From Baylisascaris procyonis (lineage: Eukaryota; Nematoda; Chromadorea; Rhabditida; Ascarididae): DNA of 64,000 nt. This document shows positions 38,772 through 50,280 of this stretch, piece after piece. Position 1 is the first letter of the stretch, and every line of letters begins with the position of its first letter. The position numbers were made by a program, and so were the translations under genes. Below the pieces are notes generated by a model, which was not told the origin of the DNA, made no database searches, and saw nothing but the letters and a program-made list of their open reading frames with translations. The DNA lies in assembly GCA_037389465.1 (NCBI GenBank), contig JAZARR010000229.1, positions 1,153,501 to 1,217,500 of the forward strand, read 5' to 3'.

Positions 38772-41700
38772 TTATAACTCGATGGTCAGCCGATCAAAGA
38801 CCCTAACGGAGTGGATAGACTCTGAAAAGAAAGCTGAAGAATGTGAAGTAGGCGAATTCATAACCTCAAATTCGAGAAAAGATATAAGGAGATCCGCATC
38901 AATAAATGCAAACAAACCAATCTCAACACTGCACATTCCACATGCCTTCCGGCAGTAATGGGCCATATATTTGCGTGAATGTTCGCAGTGACCGAGCTGC
39001 TCCCATATTTCGCAATGGGCGTTGAGATCTTCGCAGACTGAAATGAGCACTGGAGTTTTTTACACGCAGTATAGCTCGTTAGGATGGAAAAATAAAGGCA
39101 GCCTCTCAAGAGTTTGACCTATTAGAACTAAATTGGAAACAAATTGAGCTTTTGAATATATTTAATTTTTTTTTGCAATTTACGACGTACAATTCGAAAA
39201 GTTTTCTCGCTGTGTACTCTTTGTGCGACTTATTTCCTTGTCTTACCTTTAGGCTGAGTTGTCTCAGAGTCGGGTGTTGTGCGTGATGTTGAAGTTCGAT
39301 CAGTAGCTCTGCTCATTGTGGTGGTACTCGTCGTCGCTTTCTCGGTGGGCACCATTGTTGCTTGAGTGGAAGTGATTGTCTGACTGCTTCGTTGTGTTGT
39401 TGTTGTGAATGCGTTCCTAGTAGTGCTAGTTGAAAATTCGTTGCAGTGATAAAGAATGTTTATTTTCTGAGCGTCAACAACGCTTAGCTTATAACGTTGT
39501 CCAATTTGAGCCATTCCATCCTGAAATCGTTCATAGGAGAGCATCCCAAATCGAGGCTGCCAATTCTAATCACCATATGCAATGAGCTACTGATGGGAAA
39601 AAAAGCGGAAATGTCCATTGATATGCAAAAATAATAACTCATAAATAACAAAAGAATTAAAGCAATTCTTTGAACAACTACACTCTTACGTCTTTACTCA
39701 CTATTGATTTCTATTATTGCACTAGAAATGAACTCACTCTTGGCACTATAGTTGGTTTGCCGTTTTTTGAGAAGGCGAGTTTATGATAGTGCATCACTGA
39801 GTCATAGTCATATGGCATATTGAGTGGATCAATAATCTTCCTCGGATATTTTTCAAAATTCCTCAACATTCCTGCAATAACGCTTTTTAATCGAATATGC
39901 AAATGAAACAATAATTTTCGTTGATATCCAAAAGAAACGTTAAATCATCTTAATATCCAAGATTACGCATTTATTAATCGATTCTGCCGAAGGCAATAGT
40001 GGATTTATTTTGTTTCTGAAAGTTCAACATTGAATCCCTCCTTATCAACGTCAAGTAATTAATCTAAAATAAAAAATCAGGTGTGTGCAATTGGGTAAGG
40101 CAAGGATGACAATAATCCTGATAGCACTTTTACAATATTTTATTAATTAACCAGAAATCAAATGCGATTTCGATTCAAAAATGAATCATGAGTTTTAAAA
40201 TAAATATGATATATTTAAATTTAAATTGTAAATTGTATTTAAATTTAAAAAGCTCTATTTAAATTATAAAAATTTGTCATCTTCCTCAGAGATATTCAAA
40301 ACATCACAAAGCTAATAAATAATGCAGTTATTTACTCGTTGGTTACTTCATATGGTAATTGTTAATAAAAGACTTGCCCGGTCGGATATTTTCCTCTCTG
40401 ATTTCAACGAAGTCATCACGATCAGTACGTGAATGCTCATGGAAGAAGCCAAGTGCATGCATGAGTTCATGAGCAATAATGCCCTTCGTGAAGCATTTAC
40501 CACTTTCTAGCGATACAGTTTGGTTGCCTCCAGAACGGCCAACATACGATGAACAACTAAAACGAACGATGAAAACGTAGCTCGACAACATTGAACGCAG
40601 CTCGAGACAAAACTTTCTGCTTTTAAACTGATTTTGAGTGAAAGTACTAAGGAAGTTATTGTGAAAGATTGATGTTCATTCCTTGATTCGACTTAAATTC
40701 GACAAGAGTGAAGTGGAACTGAGAATATCGCTCAATCTGCAATATTGTCGCATGCTAATTCACAATTCTGACTTCAAGAAACCCTTCTAAATGGCACTTA
40801 TTTATTAAAAACCAGAAATCGACCTTAAGAGGTATTCACAGACAAAGCTCTCTTATGAAACATTCGGTTAGGCTTACAGAACATTTTAATTAAGACGACT
40901 TCTTTATTCAGGTAATATTGAGCGTTTGCTACTTCCACTAAGTTACATAGATTAATAGCATTCCCAAGGCAATATTGAAGTATTTATTCAACATTTACTA
41001 TTTATAGCCATTTTAGAGATTCTTTTCCACTAAACTGTTCTCAAAATTGAAATTATTTTATTTTGTTTCCTTCAGAGGATTGATTTTCCACTTTCAAACG
41101 TTGCAACTTTTAAATACTTTTACAATGAGAAGAAGTATCAGCAAAGATTGCAAATTGCAAACTTACTAACCCGAATGCAGTATTCGTTTTGATATAAACA
41201 TAATCGTAATGATTACTTGATTTCGGTACAAATCGAATGCATGTCTTTTGTTTATATTCATCAAATGCTTGTGCGATTGCTGCTCGTTCTCTAGAATATT
41301 CAAGAAAATTAACGGAAATGTTGACAATGTCCAATAAAGTGATAAATTTGCTTCTTTCAGATGTAATATTTTATTACTATCATTACAATTTAATACTTAA
41401 AATCAAGCTTGAGTTCACCTCAATTCAGTGCTTTTTTATTCATCCTCAATCACTTTACTCATCGTCTAATTAGAGATATATTCACTGTCACAAATTTTTA
41501 ACCTTTACTATACATAATAAGATAGGTGATATACTAAAGTAATTTGTCTCAGCTCTCAATCTAGCGCAACTAATACGAATTATTTTACATCACTTTCTTC
41601 AGACTAGACTTCGGCGACATCAGAATATCGAATCCAAAATCCTTTTTCAGCGCTTTTTTCATTCCTTACACCAAGTGCTCTCACTATTATTTCATCGCTA

Positions 41701-43851
41701 CAATTACTTCATACTTTTTTGAATAAAGCATCCGTTAAACTATGCACTCTAAGTGAAATAAAATAGAGAAACCAACTCGGAAGTCAAACGCTCTTCGAGT
41801 ACGTATGGTATTACTCCATCTGGCCACAACTTGTCCGGGTATGTTGCCAAGTTCAATGAACTGTGATACTGAAAATATTCCAGATTACTCGATGAGGAGC
41901 CTGGTCTTAGTTCGACACAAACATATAACCTACTCTTTTTATGCCATAAAAGGGAGGAGTACAAACTCAATTACTTATCACTGCTTTCGTTGTTGATTCC
42001 GAGAATTTGTTAAGTAGCCATTGGTGACCAATGGTAGGTAGAAATTTCACTCAAAAGTCAATGATTTCTTAGGAACCATGAAAATATCTTCTGACCATCG
42101 CCCGAAGAGAAATTCGATCTTACTTCTCGCTTTCGTCGGTGATGTACTATACCGTTAACCACAAAATATTGCCAACTAATCTCATAAAAGTGCATATCAA
42201 CAATTAGCACGGAAAGTGTTTTGTGGATTTCATTAATTGCTGCAACTATCCACGCCTTTTTATACAATACCGTAACCAATATGGGGCGTATTTTTATATG
42301 TTCCACTTGATTTTAGAGATCTGTTCGCGCCAATACCTGAGAGGTATTTAGCTAGGATTTTAAATATTACCGGTAGCCTGAAAATATCGCCAAACAAGCC
42401 ATCGAAGTGATCGTGCATGAATGCCATTTCGGCGCTTTGGATGCCTTCAATGTCACCCTCGAAAAGTTGTGCATTCTGGATGGCATCGATTTCCTCATCG
42501 GTTGGCCTTTTCACTGTAATATGAGCCTACTAGATTTTAGCATTATTGATTGGCAGTCATAATAACTGACAAAAATATGATCATATAACATTGCAAGGGA
42601 ATTCTTACATATATCCATTTGTGGATATTGCCGTGCAGAGTTGTATGGATGATGCGTGAGCATCTGTTTGTTGTTGTGAGTGGTCATTTCACTTGTAGAA
42701 AGGTTTTAGCTGGTCGCACGACTCGAAAAGCCGAAATGCAAACACTTCGACGCACTAACGACAACCGGTTTAGAGAAGTTTTTCTTTAGGGCCCATCGAT
42801 TGAAAACTGCAGTTCTCGAACTGAAGCACGAGCTCGATCTATTTGACTTTTTGGCTATCGGATTTTTTACACTCTGTGAAAGAACCCATGAATTTGACAA
42901 CCCACTAAGTGACCACGTAAATCCACTGCAGTTAAAAACGTGAGTAATAAAGAGATGTTAAAAAGTCGAGTAACAAACCTGGAGTTTTTGCCGCTAACAT
43001 AAAATCTTCAGGTGTCAAGTACTTGCGACTGTCTCCTGAAATCAGAAATTCTTTTGGACTTTTAAAGTGCTTATGCAAAATGTGGATGCATCACTTCACA
43101 AAATGGTTAGGATTCTCTTCCACATATAACATTAGATAGCCAAAATAAGCAATTTGCTTTTCGAACTGCAATACAATTACTTCTGGAGTAAAATACAATT
43201 ATTTCTGGAATTTCTGGAATAAACCCACTTCATCTGATCCCATATGGGTTATAAACATTCCAAAAACCGATTCGAAATATCGTTTCGCTATCTCTTTCCA
43301 ATCAACATTCCTCTTTGGTAGAGAATACCAGGCGCAAACGGAGGTGAAGGAGGGGAGGGGGGAGGTGAATCGGCACCGGAAACTGTCAAGGTTGGTCCGA
43401 GAAATGGATCGAAATTAGGCAGGATTATCACCGTAGTGAGATATTTTGCCGTCCTATTATGCAATCTCGTCTAAAGAAAACAAATAAATTCTATGAAACA
43501 GTACATACACAGCACATTGGGCAAGTGCCTAAGCACAGTACTTAGCATATTAGACTGTTTGATATTGTTTAATCTTATTTGTGAAACCAATACAATACAG
43601 CTTTATATACTGATGAGAGTGATGATTTCGGAGCAAATGTTTATAAAGTAGTACAATCTCTTCTATGGGCAAAACATCAGATGCCATAAGTTGCGATCTT
43701 GAAACGACTTACCGTGAAATGGAGAACTTTTATAGTGACGTTTCTGTGTTACTGATTTATCCACCAAATGTGCTATGCCATTGGTTATGCCAAGTATTGA
43801 TAGCAGTAGAGCGAATAATGAAGCCAGATCCGTTGCTCGTATTGCTCTCAT
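38772..43851 (-). CDS. Secreted astacin-family zinc metalloprotease with ShKT domain (nematode NAS type)
   Basis: Exons in minus order: 43851-43713, 43035-42975, 42691-42609, 42513-42337, 42146-42124, 41868-41777, 41290-41171, 40556-40378, 39871-39738, 39556-39247 and 39049-38772, about 531 codons. Exon 1 encodes a signal peptide ([19 protein letters not shown]). A propeptide follows, ending at a furin-like HHRRKRE (near residue 157). The catalytic domain starts [18 protein letters not shown] and carries the zinc site [15 protein letters not shown] (His261, 265, 271; Glu262) and the Met-turn [11 protein letters not shown] Ser/Thr-rich linker of about 60 residues then leads to one ShKT domain ([11 protein letters not shown] ... 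[10 protein letters not shown]). The layout resembles C. elegans NAS-13 to NAS-15, which I cannot separate here. The intron after exon 8 is GC-AG (CCGG|GCAAGT). Least certain are the exon 2-3 junction, the exon 11 start (39049 or 39037) and the C-terminal tail of about 50 residues after the ShKT domain. Confidence 0.92.
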
Positions 43852-46800
43852 GATGGATTCTAGCGCTGAAGAAAGTATATGGCCACTCAAATAAGGTATA
43901 CAGCAGGCTGACCAAAGTATATGGCTGGTTGGTCAATCGTGTTTGTTCCTTACGAGTGCAGCAGTTAATGCTGAATTGAGGTGAGCGCCGAAGCTGGCAG
44001 AATGACCAACCGAACAAGAGATGGCAGTGGTCAGTGGACAGCGGCAAAGCCTCTCATATATGCACGAGTGAATGCCTGACCGACTACTCAGAGCACTGCG
44101 CTCGGCTGCAGCCACTTTTTCGTTTTGCTCAAGTTAAATTCTACCTCACAACTAGACTCCACTCGACTAGTCCACTCTCCTTGTCCGTTTGCGATGACCT
44201 AACGATGGAAAAGTGTTGAGCTCACGCCAATGTCCCTCTTGCAACAATATGCAATCCATAGCTGATCGCTGCATTTTTAAGTACGTTGCCGACGGTTTCG
44301 ATTATTGCGCCGATCCAGAATTTATCTAATGCTCGAACCTAGCTCTGCCTGTTACCAACACGACTCTCCGATATCAGCGGGTTCAGAGTTTCACTTTCAA
44401 GTATTTTAGAGCTGTACGGTAAACGAAGTATAGAATAATTTTCCCCATCATCTTATCCGATAATATATGCTACTTGTGGCATTCAAATATCTGTGATTCT
44501 ATAATAAATATGAATAATACTGATTCCAAAGAATGCAAGAATTCTCTCTCCATTTCAGTAAACAGATTGTACATGGGAAGAAGGCAAGTTTTCGTTTCAC
44601 AACTAGCAATTTTGACATTGAATAAACAAAACTACTCAAAATAATATCTCACACATCATATTGCAACTAATCAAATAACAAAATACCCTAAAATTAACAA
44701 TGCAATTTCACATATTTCTGCTATATGGTACACAATTCCATCGTGCATTTATACATCAACTCATTTTCACTTTTTGCAATGAAACTTCAGTTTGTTGTGT
44801 TGCAATCATTGAATTGTAATATCACATCACAAAACTTTCATTCGAATGCGCTCAATTTGCACAACACAATTGAATTCAAATGTGAAATCGTTCAGACGTA
44901 CATTGTGAGTCGTGCATTAAATCCACAAATATTTCTGAGGCATTATACAGTGAGTAAGTGAATAATCTCATTGCATCGGACACCTTTGTATCGCCGAGAT
45001 ATTCACACCACACCTGTACCAACAATCTTCAACTTACTCAATTGTGCTGTCATTTGTTTGCTGGTGCAGCAACACAACAATAACACAACAACATCGCAAT
45101 CGCAAATATTTTATGCAAAGCATAAGAAGACAGTTCAATGCAAAACACTTAAGTGGGTTGCACCCAATTCAGCGAAATACCTAATTTGTTTCCATACACA
45201 GCTCACCTCTATCTACTTTAAAGTGACACCTGTATCACATTCACACTTTTTTGAACAATAAAAAAAAACTCATTAAACTATGCAAAAAATGAAACCATCG
45301 AAATTAAGTAGCTAATTTTTCTATAAAAAAACGAGCTCTTGCGGAGGAGAAAATTCTTTTGAGAGTTTGAAGTTTATTTAGCCATAAACGTTTCAATCAC
45401 ACTCGCGCATCACATAATCTGCAACATTATTTTCTTTTGTCATTCCACTAAAGATTTATGAGAATGCTTTAGCATTTTATTTCAATTCTGGATTGCGACT
45501 TCCGCCTTCGAGAAGATAGCATCTGATGTGAAATATTCCTTAAAGTGTTTACCTATATTTCGCACACAACAATCTAAAAACAACAGATGAACAATGTGAC
45601 AGTGATGTGATATCGATAATGCGCTTAGTGCTTATTGTGTAACACTTAAGAGGATTTAGCGATCCTTTTAGTTCATCGCATTTGCCGAAAAATTGGCAAA
45701 TCACGTAGTTGCAAAATGCAAATTTCTGACTTCGGTTTAAAGCAATGAAAATTTTGCGTCACTTTACAACTGGGATATTAGTGCTATTTTAGAAAGGAGA
45801 ATATCCACTTTGAATTGCTAAATGATTTTGCACTAAGCTTTACCAAGTAAGTCATGTTACTCTCAAAGGGCAATCTGTAATAGCTATCTTACTTGCAATT
45901 TTAGCAATATAAACCCAACTTATGCATTTCCAAGCTAGCACAACAAATCAAGCGGCACTGATAATCCCAAGAGAAGTTTAACTCGACTTGCATCGAGTCT
46001 GCTAAAAATGTTGACTTCTAACTTAACTCCGGTGCACACATAAACGAATAAGGGCCGAAACGTGTACACCTTTCAGGTCTTTGTTCTTTTCTTAGGATAT
46101 CCTTTTTACAAATACGATCTATTTTCACTATCTTCTTGTTCATTTTTATATTTTATTTTGCACTCATAGTTCTTAAATAATCTCATGTTTTTAATTAATG
46201 GTGGGTGCATTTATGGGTTTAAATAATTCTATTAATTTTTTGTTTGATTCATATTCAATAAAAATGCATTCTATTAAAATTGAAATATTTGCATAAAATA
46301 GTCGTTGTTATTGTTTCAACTCAATAGTACGACTTCTGCTTACGAATAACATATCAAATTTATGCATAATTCAAAAATGTTCATGCTATTGCTTCAAAGA
46401 CGAGATAAGAAGAGGATGAAATGCTAACAACTAGCAAACGGAAAAAAAAAACAGTGAGTTTATTAATGTGTCATGAGAAGTGTTTTCGAACTTCATTTGT
46501 TACTCAACATAGAAATAAAGAAACAATTAGAAAAACATGAAATCAATATCGATGAAACAATGTATACATGAGACACGAATGATAATCACGTGTGCCGAAA
46601 TCATCGAAGGCACTGCTGCACAATTGCAGATTTCTGAGTTTACATCACTGTGTAATTCTTTAGTTGCATTTCCCTAATAACAGAGAATCGCATAGAATAA
46701 GAGAGATAAATAGAGAGAGATAAGAGATGGAAAAAAACCCTCTCAGTGCAATATACATTTTCAAGCCCTCCCCCCTTAAACCTCTAACAACAAAGTAACG

Positions 46801-47146
46801 ACGGCGGCAAAATATTTTAACAGTCTTCAACAAGTATAAAAAATATATTAAACTGATTTCAGTTAAACATAACGGCAGCTGCAGCATTCTATTCAAGCAA
46901 TAACATAACCTTAATTAGAGTTGTTGCTGGTCACATATGGCGTTACAGCCAAATGATTCTGCATATTCACGGTGAAAAGAACGTTCCCAACAAAATCATT
47001 CATATGTGAAAATTTTCTTCCCGGCCAGATTCAAGGATAATGGAGGTTCTGAACCTCACCATCCATCCCTCTTCTACCAACCACTTCCTTACCCGTTCGG
47101 TGTGTTTATGACAAATGAATTTACGAAAAAAGACCAATAATGAGGA
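43852..47146. other. Intergenic region between astacin and lsm-3
   Basis: This should hold the astacin promoter on its left and the lsm-3 3'UTR on its right. It is AT-rich, with short Asn/His-rich open frames around 44725-45261 (+) that look like chance. No gene, RNA gene or repeat family is recognised. Confidence 0.6.
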
Positions 47147-48609
47147 TCATGCATGTCTGAGAGGGGGTGCGACGAGTATGATAGCATCGCCGCGCACGAA
47201 CAGCATTGGGATGTGCCGTTTGGTCTGCTTGTGCATTTCCTCGAAGTTTTCTTCATCCAACTCGACCGTGGTGACCGTCTCCTCAACTTGAGAGAGAATC
47301 ATATTTAAGTGCTGATCGAATGCGTGAAGCCGACCTCGAACCTGCATCAATATTTTATTCTCATAGAGCTTGCCACCGATGCAAACTTGGAATCATTAAA
47401 TATTGGCAGCCAGAAGGCATAGGAGGAAATGGGGAGTGGTTGTAGAAAGAAATCGAGATTTAGGAGAAAGCAAAGTTCGTTACAGAGGTGGAACGAGACT
47501 TTTAGTGAACTTTTTAAGTTAAAATAGGAGAAACTCTTCCCAAAGAAACTCACACAGAAAGGGGTCCACGATGCTTTTTCCGATGGTACTCTCTATTGAC
47601 GGTTCAGACATGCTGCATATTCAACACTTTGTTAGCATATCCGATTAACCCATTTATAAAGCGAACAAATTATCGCTTATTGATCAATCAATCAGAGCAT
47701 TTACCATCGAAAGCTAAAAGTCGCTGCGGCAAATAAGTCAATTCATTTTTTAGCGTCAATTGCTTCAGTTTGCCACATTTCATCGTTTAATATATAAAAG
47801 AATCGACATAAGTGAAAAGAGAAAAAAAGAAATATGTTTAAATTCAGAAGAAATTTTTAATCCCCTCTTTCCTTGTTGTAGACGTCACACCAATTCATCA
47901 CCTTATCACATCATGCTGACTCATCGAATAGTCTACATCTAGAAACAATGGAGGCGTCTTAATTAGCTGACGAGTTCTTTTTTATTCAAAAAAAATCTCT
48001 TCCTCTCCAAACGAAAGAAACAAAAAACAGCAGCTGGATAAGCATGAAACTGCAAATAAAAGATTCTATATTGGCATGCGACGTGAAAAATAAGCCTAAC
48101 AGACGGTGTATCTGAATGTGATTTGCGAAGATAGTTTCAACTCAGCACTTTAAACACCGCAACATTTTTAAAACGCTTACAACGAACAATGGCAATGAAG
48201 CAATAAAGTTCTAATAAATAATCAAACCTCACGATCATTTCGCATCTTCACATAAATGCGTTCGTCGAGACTTAGCCTTATAAGATCCAATGGTTCCTCA
48301 ACATTCGATGTGATTGCCTAAAATCACCGCAGCATTCATATCGCTCTCATTCAATCGTTGCTTCTGATTCAGCCAAAAAGACCACTATATAACATTCGTT
48401 GCTTAATAATTCTATGCACAAAACATGTTAAATAACAATCTAAAATATATACACGTTCGTCTAACCCATATTCAACAACATAATTGAGCTACAGGATGAA
48501 AATTTTTCAGCGAACATCTCACATGTGGCTTCATGAAAAATGGACATAATCGCTGGTGTGCTTAAGACAACATTACCGGAACTGGTGCTTGCTGTTGTTC
48601 ACTTGCCAT
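47147..48609 (-). CDS. lsm-3: U6 snRNA-associated Sm-like protein LSm3, complete
   Basis: Three exons join in phase: 48609-48577 ([11 protein letters not shown]), 48317-48228 ([20 protein letters not shown] ..) and 47341-47147 (TGA), 105 residues against 102 in human. Both Sm motifs are intact: Sm1 spans [14 protein letters not shown] to [15 protein letters not shown], and Sm2 reads [17 protein letters not shown]. LSm3 sits in the nuclear LSm2-8 ring that binds the U6 snRNA 3' end and in the cytoplasmic LSm1-7 ring that promotes mRNA decapping. Donors are GTAATG and GTTTGA; acceptors are TTTTAG and ATGCAG. Identity with the human protein as I remember it is high through both motifs, so the call is secure. 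Confidence 0.96.
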
Positions 48610-50280
48610 TTGCACGACGATGAATTAGCACAATTCGATATGATTGTTCAATGCGACGCAGATCACAAATTGATCCTAAACAGAACATTTCTTTGTCAAC
48701 AAAGAACTCGTATTTTTTGGAAGAACGACATCAACTCAATGAAGAAATAAAATCTGCATCCCTTCGAAAACAATGAAAACACGTCCGACATATTGAAAAA
48801 GTAATCAACTCCAAGTGCTGCTACATGAATAGCTCCGAAAATGCGAGTACAACAAAAGGGAAGCTAAACTATGCAGCAGCAGCAGTGCAATCTCTTCACT
48901 TATAATGCTTGCCAATGAAGATACGAGTCTAACAATGAACAAAGAAATTCATAATCTTACAGTGTGATCGCCAAATGAATTAAACAGCCAAGCATCAAGA
49001 ACGGAATTCCTTTTCGAATAAACAATATCCAAACCAACAGCATCATTGCACCTGAACTGCTATATTACACATATCTATATATGCAAACTACATTCTCCTA
49101 TTTATGAAACTGTCTGCAAGAAAAATGATCGAATTCTCGAATTTAGTGAAGAATTTGCTCGCAAATGGCATCATAAAATATTCGGCGAATTTAGACCGGG
49201 AAAACCCTATCCTGAAAGGAGTTATCCCCTATTCCTGGGAATGAAAATACAAAAAAATTTTTTTAAATCTGATAGCTAGCTCTGAGCTATATCGCTGCTA
49301 ACAAATTTGTTCCGGAAACAATCGTTCTTGAAATTTTAGATAAAATTGGCGAACTCGCGTTTCACGATAGGAACTCTAGAATTCCACCTAACTTAATATT
49401 CCCACTCCCTTCCCCCCTGAAGGGTAACGAAGCATTTTTAGACTCACCAAACCAAAAGTCTCAAAGAACAACATATTTCACAGTAAAACTTAAACTAATG
49501 GAGGAAATAAATTAAGCAGAATGAGATAAAAGATATGAGCGAATCAAACGCCAACCCAACACGCATAACGATGATGTATTTCCTCAATGCTTTATTTGAA
49601 TCGCAAAAGAAGAATCAATAAAGAGAAGATATTTGCAAAGTGAACCACGCAAATAACGCATTCGAATAGGAACTGCAGAAGAGAGATTATATCAGTACAA
49701 CTGTAAACAAGCACTTAGCATAAAGTCGTGGACAGATGATACCCAAAACGTTATAAGGCTCTCGCTTAGTAATGAGAACGCTGTGCTCAGGAAAGCCTCT
49801 ATTTCAAGTTTATACGGCAACAAATCACCGTTTCGACAAAAAAAAATCGATGATAAAAGGGAAAGAAAAATAATCCACATGCACTTTGCATTAAATCCAT
49901 GCTATAGCACGGAAAGAAAAGTTCGAAACACATCCCCAATTATCCCTCAACGTCCTCAAAAAAATTCAAACCTTAAAGCTCTACCTGAGCGTGCACAAGC
50001 TAGATCAAATAAATACAAGAGAAATTCATTCCCACACATAAAGAATCGCGAAATTATGCAGGAATATTGCGGTAATTTCCGTTGATCGATTCAATTACAA
50101 TCATTACTCTTCCTGAATTATCTAATATTTTTGCTTTATATAGCAGACATCTTATACTAATCCCTTATTTAGTGAATACTTCATTCATCATCAATGCGGA
50201 ACAAGCCAAAAGCATGAAAAAATTTCTACATACGATGGCATTATATCGTTTTGAGAGCAAGCAAAACAAACATTCCCCAG
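48610..50280. other. Intergenic region between lsm-3 and RABIF
   Basis: Contains the lsm-3 promoter and the RABIF 3'UTR. A 100-codon open frame at 49783-50085 (+) shows no domain. Nothing further is seen. Confidence 0.6.

Noticed and set aside
47552..47610. ATG frame [19 protein letters not shown] followed by a GTGTGAG donor, minus strand
   Set aside because: It lies inside lsm-3 intron 2; the lsm-3 exons on either side join perfectly without it and no downstream partner exon was found.
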